From DUAL01 sp964452095 (GTDB lineage Bacteria > Bacteroidota > Bacteroidia > Flavobacteriales > BACL11): DNA of 12,830 nucleotides. The notes under the pieces were generated by a model that was not told the origin of the DNA, ran no database searches, and worked only from the letters and a program-made list of their open reading frames with translations. A program made the position numbers and the translations under genes. Positions 7,541 to 12,830 of the stretch are shown in pieces; the stretch's first letter is position 1, and each line of letters starts with the position of its first letter. Where the stretch lies: the NCBI GenBank assembly GCA_964452095.1, contig CAYVKX010000059.1, positions 1 to 12,830 on the forward strand, read 5' to 3'.

Positions 7541-8776
7541 CTAAATAATCTGAACTTGAATTAGCTGTATGCTTCTATCGTTCACTTCTTTTACAATTAA
7601 TCTGAACGATTCTATCTCCACCTGAGTTTCTATCTTTGGAATATCTTCATGAAAATTAAGTAATAATCCAGCTAAAGTTTCATATTCTTCTGAAGTTGGT
7701 AAGTTCAAATCATACTTTTTATTAATTGCATCTACCTCCATCCGAGCTGAAAAAAGAAAAGTTTTATCATTAATTTTTTTATCAATAAGCCTTTGTTGAT
7801 CGTGTTCATCTTCTATTTCTCCAACTATTTCTTCTGTAACATCTTCTACCGTAACCATTCCTGAAGTACCTCCATATTCATCTACTACCACTGCTACTGC
7901 TCTATGCTGATTAATGAAAAGTTCAAGCAAATCGGATGCTGCCATAGTTTCAGTTACAATAGGTATTGGCATCAAAATTGATTTTATTCGTTTTGGTTTT
8001 TTAAATAAATCTAACGAATGAACATAGCCAACAATATTATCGATATCCTTTTTGTAAATCAAGATTTTAGAAAGTTTTGTTTTGATAAATTCTTCCTTTA
8101 GATCCAAAATAGAAGTTTCTATCTCCACCGCCACAATTTCTGTTCTGGGCACCATACATTCTCTTGCCTTGATAGTTGGTAATTCAAGGGCATTTTGCAG
8201 CATCTCTACCTCAGCATTATCCTCTTCATTACTTTTTAAAATGGAAAGATAAGCATCCAAATCAATCCTATCAAATAGCCTTTGGTCTTCTGCAATTTCT
8301 ACCTTAAATAAAAACTTCAAAATCCATCTTGAAAAGGTAATCATCAACAGAATAAATGGATACAAAATAGCATAGGCTACAAGCAAAGGAAAGGAAAAAA
8401 ACTTCAGCACACTATTAGAATTTATCCTGAAAATTGCCTTTGGAATAAACTCTGCAACTACCAAAATAATAAGGGCAGAAATAATGGTTTGCACCAATAT
8501 TAAAATAAAAGCCGAACTAATAAATTCAGTCAGATTTTCCTGCAAAACCTCCGCCATTAGTACGCCATAAATCACCAAAGCGATATTGTTTCCAATAAGC
8601 ATTGTTACAATAAAATGTGATTCGTGCTTGGTAAAAATTGAAATAATTTTGGAGGTAAATCCTTCTGATTTTTTATCTAATTCTAACTTTAACTTATTGG
8701 CAGAAACAAAAGCAATTTCCATCCCAGAAAAAAAGGCGGAAAGTAAAAGAGTAATAATAATTGCTAAAATATACAT
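7541..8776 (-). CDS. CNNM/CorC-family membrane protein with CBS pair (hemolysin-like)
   Basis: The 411-residue protein has the three-part architecture of the HlyC/CorC/CNNM family. First comes a CNNM (DUF21) membrane domain (about 1-190, with LLLSAFFSGMEIAFVSANKLKLE at the start and further hydrophobic helices). A CBS-domain pair follows (about 208-330, MVPRTEIV opening it and AVAVVVDEYGGTSGMVTVEDV in the second repeat). Last is the CorC_HlyC domain (about 340-411). Relatives are linked to Mg2+/Co2+ efflux or homeostasis, and a Bacteroidetes paralogue, GldE, is linked to gliding. This copy is not beside gldD or ssb, so no gldE name is given. The older label 'hemolysin' is probably misleading. 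It starts 24 bases after lptC ends, in the same operon, and ends with TAG. Family confidence is high, but the transported ion is not evident. Confidence 0.88.
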   Translation of the reverse strand: MYILAIIITLLLSAFFSGMEIAFVSANKLKLELDKKSEGFTSKIISIFTKHESHFIVTMLIGNNIALVIYGVLMAEVLQENLTEFISSAFILILVQTIISALIILVVAEFIPKAIFRINSNSVLKFFSFPLLVAYAILYPFILLMITFSRWILKFLFKVEIAEDQRLFDRIDLDAYLSILKSNEEDNAEVEMLQNALELPTIKARECMVPRTEIVAVEIETSILDLKEEFIKTKLSKILIYKKDIDNIVGYVHSLDLFKKPKRIKSILMPIPIVTETMAASDLLELFINQHRAVAVVVDEYGGTSGMVTVEDVTEEIVGEIEDEHDQQRLIDKKINDKTFLFSARMEVDAINKKYDLNLPTSEEYETLAGLLLNFHEDIPKIETQVEIESFRLIVKEVNDRSIQLIQVQII

Positions 8777-8800
8777 TGTTATCGGTAAAGGTAATGAAAT

Positions 8801-9367
8801 TTAATTTATGGTATCATTTATATTTATACTTCCTCTTACATTTGTGATTTTGTAAGTAGAAAAATTGGGAGTAGATTCAAATCCTTCTCCAAAAATAACT
8901 TCATTTTTAGAAGTTATTTTTACTAACTTCTCCGTGTAAATTAGGTTGGTTTTTTCATCCCAAATAAGTTGTTCTGTATTTAGCTTTTCCTCTTTTTGAT
9001 TGGTAAGTTCTACATTTATTTCCGCCTTCATTTGTTGCTTTTTATCATCAATTATTGCTTTTTGTGCCGTAAGAGTGGAGGACACAATAGAGGAATCATT
9101 ATAAAAATAAACCATTACTCCTTCCGAAAAGCTGATGGTTGGGCTTGGCTGAGTGAATCGTTCAATTTTTTGTGCAATTATTTTTACCTTTACTTTGCCT
9201 TGCTCGGTATAAATAAGCTCGGCTTTCTTCATGGTTTCGGTAGGTAAATTTTTGCTACTTGCAAAAGTTTCTACCACTTTTGGATCGTTACTGCAAGAGA
9301 GAAAAAGTGAAATACAAAAGCACAAAAAGGTGCTATTTATAAAAAATATTCTGCTAGGATTTATCAA
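8801..9367 (-). CDS. lptC: LptC-like lipoprotein of LPS export (TTG start)
   Basis: The 188-residue protein begins with a hydrophobic signal ending in the lipobox LFLSC (Cys25), followed by SND, so it is predicted to be a lipoprotein. The rest (about 40-175) is beta-rich and fits the LptC/OstA-like fold: KVKIIAQKIERF, PTISFSEGVMVYFY, LTAQKAIIDDKKQQMKAEINV and LNTEQLIWDEKTNLIYTE. Family members pass LPS from the LptBFG transporter to the periplasmic bridge. E. coli LptC is membrane-anchored by a helix, whereas many Bacteroidetes homologues are lipoproteins. The start is TTG: in this frame a TGA lies eight codons upstream and no ATG occurs before Met47, which would remove the signal. TTG overlaps the TPR stop as TTGA. 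Sequence conservation in this family is weak, so the operon context supports the call. Confidence 0.82.
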   Translation of the reverse strand: MINPSRIFFINSTFLCFCISLFLSCSNDPKVVETFASSKNLPTETMKKAELIYTEQGKVKVKIIAQKIERFTQPSPTISFSEGVMVYFYNDSSIVSSTLTAQKAIIDDKKQQMKAEINVELTNQKEEKLNTEQLIWDEKTNLIYTEKLVKITSKNEVIFGEGFESTPNFSTYKITNVRGSININDTIN

Positions 9368-9376
9368 TCTCTTGTT
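9364..9376 (-). promoter_or_regulatory. Coupled stop/start (TTGA) deciding the lptC start
   Basis: Read on the - strand, the TPR gene ends in TGA (9366-9364) and lptC begins with TTG (9367-9365), giving a 4-base TTGA overlap. The purine-rich run ACAAGAGA lies just upstream of the TTG and might help ribosomes restart, though it is not a clear Shine-Dalgarno sequence. The arrangement mirrors the ATGA overlaps in the mre operon but with a weak start codon. This suggests that lptC translation depends on ribosomes finishing the TPR gene. Confidence 0.6.
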
Positions 9377-10656
9377 CTTACTCTTGTTTTTTCATTAATC
9401 CAACATTCCACTAAATAGGTTTGCCCAGATTCTATTCCATTGAAAAAACACATCTCAGTATTTGGGAAAATTTTGGAATAAGTTGCAATTGATTTGTTTG
9501 CTTTGTCGGTAACTGAAGCATCAATCGATTTTGCTTTAATAAACTTATCTACTACAAGCCAATAAACTGTCGCTTGTTCAAAATCGGTAGAACCACATTT
9601 TTTTACTGAGGTGGCATAAATATTTGCAATGCTTATAAATGGCTCTCCCCAATCTGGGCGTAATTCTGCTGATTTGTAAGCAGAGGATCTTGCAGAGGAA
9701 AAAGAGCCAGAGATTCTATAAGCATCCGCTAATTCCAGATAATATCGTGCTTTTGTTTTGTCTTGCTCTTCTAATTCTATTGCTTGTTTAAAATAGTTGA
9801 TAGCATCAGAATACTTATTCTTAGAAACATTCATTTTAGCCATTTTACTTGCTGATGCAGCAGAAGGGGCAAGCTCATGCAAACGACTGGAAGCATTAAA
9901 AAACAAATCCGAATTGGTACAATCTTTATTATCCAACACTTTTGTAATTCTTTTTAAGAAATTCACATCCTCAGTAGTTGGTTCAAATTTATCCGAAAAC
10001 AAAGAAATCAAATCATCACAATTGGCGTAAGGAGTAAATAAATCTTCTACTTTTTCAGAATACTGAACATAATACTTTGTAGCTTTTGTTTTATTTACAA
10101 TATTGTAGTCAATAATTTCAGAAACAATTGCGTAAGCATTAAGCACATCTACCTTTTGTTTTACACCAGATTTTTCCAAATTTACAATAGCCAGCATATA
10201 GCCATAAATTGCTTGAACGCTTGCTTTATTCCCATCCAAATCAATGGATGTTTTTAAATATTCTAATGCCTCTTCACTTCTATTTTTATCCAAGATTACA
10301 AGCTCGTACCCTTTTAAGCCAAGCACATATCCTTGCTTACCAAAATATTGGATTCTTTTATCAAAAATAATCATAAGCGTATCGATATAAGCTTGCTTGT
10401 TTTCAGGGTTTTTCTTCATCAGATGCTTAATCAATTTTGGCCCTCTTTTAAATATATTACTGCTTGCAGAAGGACAATTATTGTAAACCCAACGCCATGA
10501 TTTGATGGCATCATCATAATTTTTTTGCTTATAATACTCTGTGTACAAAGAAAGATTTGTTACACAATTTACGCTATCTGCTCCATATTTACTTTGTGAT
10601 TTTGCACTATTAGCTATTAACAATACACAAAATAATATCCCAAATATTTTCTTCAT
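9364..10656 (-). CDS. Secreted tetratricopeptide-repeat protein, function unknown
   Basis: The 430-residue product has a signal peptide (about 1-20, cleavage near SAKS/QS) and TPR-like helical repeats. The clearest repeats are at about 34-62 (YTEYYKQKNYDDAIKSWRWV), 112-145, 265-300 (NKYSDAINYFKQAIEL) and 301-337 (ARYYLELADAYRISGSFSSA). The last 30 residues form a distinct tail with a C-F-F-N-G motif and a GQTYLVECWI segment, which I associate with Bacteroidetes homologues. Mature Cys residues at 31, 61, 213, 246, 354, 403 and 418 could form disulfides in the periplasm. It starts 13 bases after the outer-membrane protein gene and overlaps lptC by 4 bases. TPR proteins usually scaffold complexes. 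A role with the neighbouring outer-membrane protein is inferred only from position. Confidence 0.8.
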   Translation of the reverse strand: MKKIFGILFCVLLIANSAKSQSKYGADSVNCVTNLSLYTEYYKQKNYDDAIKSWRWVYNNCPSASSNIFKRGPKLIKHLMKKNPENKQAYIDTLMIIFDKRIQYFGKQGYVLGLKGYELVILDKNRSEEALEYLKTSIDLDGNKASVQAIYGYMLAIVNLEKSGVKQKVDVLNAYAIVSEIIDYNIVNKTKATKYYVQYSEKVEDLFTPYANCDDLISLFSDKFEPTTEDVNFLKRITKVLDNKDCTNSDLFFNASSRLHELAPSAASASKMAKMNVSKNKYSDAINYFKQAIELEEQDKTKARYYLELADAYRISGSFSSARSSAYKSAELRPDWGEPFISIANIYATSVKKCGSTDFEQATVYWLVVDKFIKAKSIDASVTDKANKSIATYSKIFPNTEMCFFNGIESGQTYLVECWINEKTRVRTRD

Positions 10657-10669
10657 TTTTTTCTTTTTT

Positions 10670-11941
10670 TTAATCGTATTTTCTTTTTACAAACCAAATA
10701 TCGCTAAAACTTAGTCCTATTTGGAATCGTAAAAATTGTTCTTTTATTAAGTTTCTATTTGTAGTTCCTCTTTCTCCAATTTCTGCTGAAAGATTGATTG
10801 TTGATTTTGTTTTTCTAAGAGGAAGTCCAAAACCAAAACTGACACTTTTTTCATTTAATTGCAAGCCCTCTAATTGTAAGTAAGTTTTTTCAAATTTTCC
10901 TCCAAAGCGAAACTTGATTAGTTTCCAATATTTATTTACTGCATCATGCTTAGGAGTGAATTGAAATCCAGCTGAAAACCTTGTGCTATTTACTAAATTA
11001 TCTGACTCGCCAAATATTTTATAATTAGCCCAGCTTTGGGTAGAATAATCTGCTAAAAGCAACCATTTTTTGTCCATTTCTAAGGACATTCCAACAGCAA
11101 TATTCTGAGGCAAAAGTATATTATTGGTAAATCCGCTAGAAGAATTTTCTGCAGTATCTTTTACCACTTCATAAATAGAAGAAACAACATCATAAGTTTC
11201 CGTAAGCACCGATTGTTTGGCAGATATTTCAGCATTATTAGTAGCAGAAATTCCAAGAGTTAGATGTGTTTTCTCTGTAATACACTTACTATAGATCAAC
11301 CCCAATTGATAGAAAAATCCTTTTGCCGCAATACTAGAAGTTGTTCTAGTATTAAAACTAGCATCACTAAACATCACTTTCTTTTTCTGATTTAATCCGC
11401 CAAATAAATAGTTTGCATTCGCTCCCACCGATAAGTTATCCATTACTTGATAGGCCCCACCAAAATACAACATATTTAAACCGCCATCTCCATTATAAGT
11501 ATAGTCCACTTTACCAATATTATTTATAAATTCTGAATTTTCTAAAACATAACCAACCCTGCTATAAGGCAACATTCCGATACTTGCTCCAATTTTTTTG
11601 GAAATTGGGAAGCCCAAAATAAGATGAGAAAAAGAAGTGTAATTGGTGGTTTGCTCCAAGTCAGTAGTTAGCATATTGGTAGTTTGGTGCATTCCTCCAG
11701 TAGAAAAAATGAATGAATTTGGCTTAAATGAAGTGTAAGAAGCCGGATTGTAAGGATTCACTATTTTAGCATTATTGCTGGCAATTGATGTGCCTCCCAT
11801 TGCTGCATATTCGGATAAAACATTGGATTGCAAATCGCCAATTCCAAAGCGAGAATAAGGAGAGTTTAGTTGGTTTTGAGCGGAAATATTAGCCCCAATA
11901 AATAAAAATATTAGGATAAAAAAATGTTTATTTTTTTGCAT
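10670..11941 (-). CDS. Uncharacterised outer-membrane beta-barrel protein
   Basis: The 423-residue protein has a signal peptide (about 1-21, ANISA/QN). It then shows an NSPYSRFGIGD segment and an AAMGGTSIASNNAKIVNPYNPASY region, like Bacteroidetes proteins distantly related to the FadL/OMPP1 barrel family. Alternating hydrophobic/polar strands fill the rest. The C-terminus (RFQIGLSFSDIWFVKRKYD) is a strand ending in WF-KRKY, a common end for barrels in this phylum. No specific substrate can be named. The start overlaps the 3' end of coaX by 14 bases and the TPR gene follows after 13 bases, so all three are probably cotranscribed. A FadL-like hydrophobic-compound channel is possible, but a structural or assembly role would fit the envelope-gene neighbours equally well. 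Confidence 0.8.
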   Translation of the reverse strand: MQKNKHFFILIFLFIGANISAQNQLNSPYSRFGIGDLQSNVLSEYAAMGGTSIASNNAKIVNPYNPASYTSFKPNSFIFSTGGMHQTTNMLTTDLEQTTNYTSFSHLILGFPISKKIGASIGMLPYSRVGYVLENSEFINNIGKVDYTYNGDGGLNMLYFGGAYQVMDNLSVGANANYLFGGLNQKKKVMFSDASFNTRTTSSIAAKGFFYQLGLIYSKCITEKTHLTLGISATNNAEISAKQSVLTETYDVVSSIYEVVKDTAENSSSGFTNNILLPQNIAVGMSLEMDKKWLLLADYSTQSWANYKIFGESDNLVNSTRFSAGFQFTPKHDAVNKYWKLIKFRFGGKFEKTYLQLEGLQLNEKSVSFGFGLPLRKTKSTINLSAEIGERGTTNRNLIKEQFLRFQIGLSFSDIWFVKRKYD

Positions 11942-12647
11942 TGAATTCTGAAATTATATTTAGTCCTTTTAGTACTATAAAAGGGTTTGCAAATATGCTA
12001 TTTTTTAAGTGTTTCACAAAGAATTTATAGTATCCTCCGCAAACAATAACGATTGTATTCTTATTTTCTTTTACAAAAGCGGTGATTCCTCCATCAATTT
12101 CATCTAAAATACCTTGTTGTACGCCAGTTATAATAGAAGATTTTGTGTCATTTCCTAATGAAAAATGCTCATCAGAAAAATTAATTTGTGGCAACTGATT
12201 GGTAAACTGATGCAAAGCATCATATCGCATTTGAAGTCCTGGACTAATTCTTCCTCCACAATAAATGCCTTCCAAAAAGTAATCAAAAGTAATGCAAGTT
12301 CCCGCATCAATTACTAAAATATTTTTGTTTGGAAATTCTTTACTAGCACCCACTATTGCCGCTAATCTATCTTTCCCTAAAGTTTCTGGAGATTGATAAT
12401 TATTAGAAATTGGAATGGGAGTATTGTGCGAAAGCAAAAGGGCATTAAAATGAGAACGAATCGATTCTATTTCATCATTTAATTCCTTTACTGAAGAAAT
12501 AATAGTGGCAGAAATAATGTAATCTTTAGTAAAAAGTAGAATTTCTTGCAAAGTAAGTAAGCTGCAATTTTGGTGTTTTAATAGTTCATCACCATCAAAA
12601 ATTGCGACTTTGCTACTAGTATTCCCTATATCTATTACAAGATTCAT
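11928..12647 (-). CDS. coaX: Type III pantothenate kinase
   Basis: CoaX phosphorylates pantothenate with ATP, the first committed step of coenzyme A synthesis, in the cytoplasm. The 239-residue product has the motifs of the ASKHA-fold type III enzyme in order: phosphate-1 D6-I-G-N-T-S-S-K13, the pantothenate-binding G91-K-D-R94, phosphate-2 D114-A-G-T-C-I-T120, and GGRISPGLQMR followed by the late TGVQQGILDEIDG segment. All look intact. Type III enzymes typically need a monovalent cation and resist CoA feedback. It is the first gene of the minus-strand operon, with a likely promoter just upstream. Its stop overlaps the next gene by 14 bases. Its linkage to envelope genes is a recurring Bacteroidetes arrangement rather than an obvious pathway link. 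Confidence 0.95.
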   Translation of the reverse strand: MNLVIDIGNTSSKVAIFDGDELLKHQNCSLLTLQEILLFTKDYIISATIISSVKELNDEIESIRSHFNALLLSHNTPIPISNNYQSPETLGKDRLAAIVGASKEFPNKNILVIDAGTCITFDYFLEGIYCGGRISPGLQMRYDALHQFTNQLPQINFSDEHFSLGNDTKSSIITGVQQGILDEIDGGITAFVKENKNTIVIVCGGYYKFFVKHLKNSIFANPFIVLKGLNIISEFNAKK

Positions 12648-12663
12648 TAAAATAATTTGTCTG

Positions 12664-12671
12664 CAAAATTA
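12664..12671 (-). promoter_or_regulatory. Putative Bacteroidetes -7 promoter element for coaX operon
   Basis: On the - strand these bases read TAATTTTG, an exact fit to the TAnnTTTG element. It ends 16 bases before the coaX ATG, so the leader would be only about 10 bases. At the expected -33 distance there is no TTG, only an imperfect ATG-like triplet, so the promoter is supported mainly by one element and by its position. Confidence 0.55.
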
Positions 12672-12710
12672 AGCAATTAGTAAAGGGAGTACATGAAAAC
12701 AAAAAAATAT

Positions 12711-12740
12711 TTTGGTAAAAGAAAAAAACAATTAAATTTG
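12711..12740 (+). promoter_or_regulatory. Bacteroidetes-type promoter of the tRNA-Phe gene
   Basis: TTTG at 12711-12714 (-33 element) and TAAATTTG at 12733-12740 (-7 element, exact TAnnTTTG) are separated by 18 bases, within the usual range for the primary sigma factor of this phylum. Transcription would start near 12746, giving a tRNA leader of about 10 bases. Confidence 0.8.
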
Positions 12741-12756
12741 CAGCCCAATTTATGTT

Positions 12757-12829
12757 GGTACCTTAGCTCAGTTGGTAGAGCAATGGACTGAAAATCCATG
12801 TGTCCCTGGTTCGATTCCTGGAGGTACCA
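12757..12829 (+). tRNA. tRNA-Phe (anticodon GAA)
   Basis: A complete 73-base cloverleaf can be folded. The 7-bp acceptor stem (GGTACCT with AGGTACC) is fully paired. The D arm is GCTC/GAGC with AGTTGGTA in the loop. The anticodon stem ATGGA/TCCAT encloses the loop CTGAAAA, whose anticodon is GAA (Phe). The variable region is GTGTC, and the T-loop TTCGATT is canonical. In the T-stem, CCTGG faces CCTGG, so the middle position is a U51-U63 mismatch and the other four pairs are G-C. The discriminator is A (12829). Only one further base (C) is visible, so whether CCA is encoded cannot be told. It is transcribed divergently from coaX. Confidence 0.96.
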
Positions 12830-12830
12830 C

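Noticed and set aside
8996..9247. Plus-strand open frame opposite lptC (83 codons)
   Set aside because: It is a low-complexity translation shadow of the lptC gene with no recognisable domain. The lptC frame has a signal peptide, lipobox and operon context.
10657..10672. T7-C-T8 homopolymer tracts between the OMP and TPR genes, as a phase-variation switch
   Set aside because: The tracts lie in the short gap before the TPR start, not inside a coding frame, and A-rich leaders are normal in this phylum. There is no sign of a paired out-of-frame gene.
1..12830. CRISPR array, insertion sequence, prophage, toxin-antitoxin or defence genes
   Set aside because: No repeated spacer pattern, transposase, integrase or terminal repeats were seen. 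All long open frames are accounted for by housekeeping and envelope genes, and no sizeable gene-free stretch exists.
12757..12830. tRNA-Phe as an integration (att) site
   Set aside because: The window ends one base after the tRNA, so neither an integrase gene nor a repeated 3' end can be seen.

Overview
The window is a compact, AT-rich stretch (roughly one third G+C by eye) of a Bacteroidetes chromosome, most likely of the Flavobacteriales or a near relative. Four things point there. The genes start without Shine-Dalgarno sequences. The visible promoters fit the Bacteroidetes -7 consensus TAnnTTTG. Two gene orders are familiar from that phylum. Several proteins end in typical Bacteroidetes ways, such as the WF-KRKY end of the outer-membrane protein. 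TAA, TGA and TAG all serve as stops, so the code is standard.

Positions 1-5291 (+ strand) hold the rod-shape/elongasome operon: mreB (cut by the left edge), mreC, mreD, mrdA (PBP2) and rodA. The last four genes overlap end to start by 8, 4 and 4 bases, which suggests strict translational coupling. Together they encode the actin-like filament, its membrane partners and the transpeptidase/glycosyltransferase pair that builds lateral-wall peptidoglycan.

A perfect 12-bp hairpin (5293-5319) lies between two converging operons and has a U-tract on each side, so it probably ends transcription from both. The second operon runs right to left from 12647 to 5344: coaX (type III pantothenate kinase), an uncharacterised outer-membrane beta-barrel protein, a secreted TPR protein, an LptC-like lipoprotein, a CNNM/CorC-type membrane protein with a CBS pair, and a large membrane-anchored PpiD/SurA-like prolyl isomerase. 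Apart from coaX and the CorC-like protein, its products act in the periplasm or outer membrane, so this reads as an envelope-biogenesis cluster. lptC starts with TTG inside a TTGA overlap with the TPR gene.

At the right end, a 109-base intergenic region holds two divergent promoters, one for coaX and one for a complete tRNA-Phe(GAA) at 12757-12829. I see no mobile element, CRISPR array, prophage, defence system or clear horizontal transfer. This is a housekeeping region. The points most worth a second look are the Cys/His cluster beside the PBP2 active site, the uncharacterised OMP/TPR pair next to lptC, the degenerate parvulin-like repeats in PpiD, and a U-U mismatch in the tRNA T-stem.
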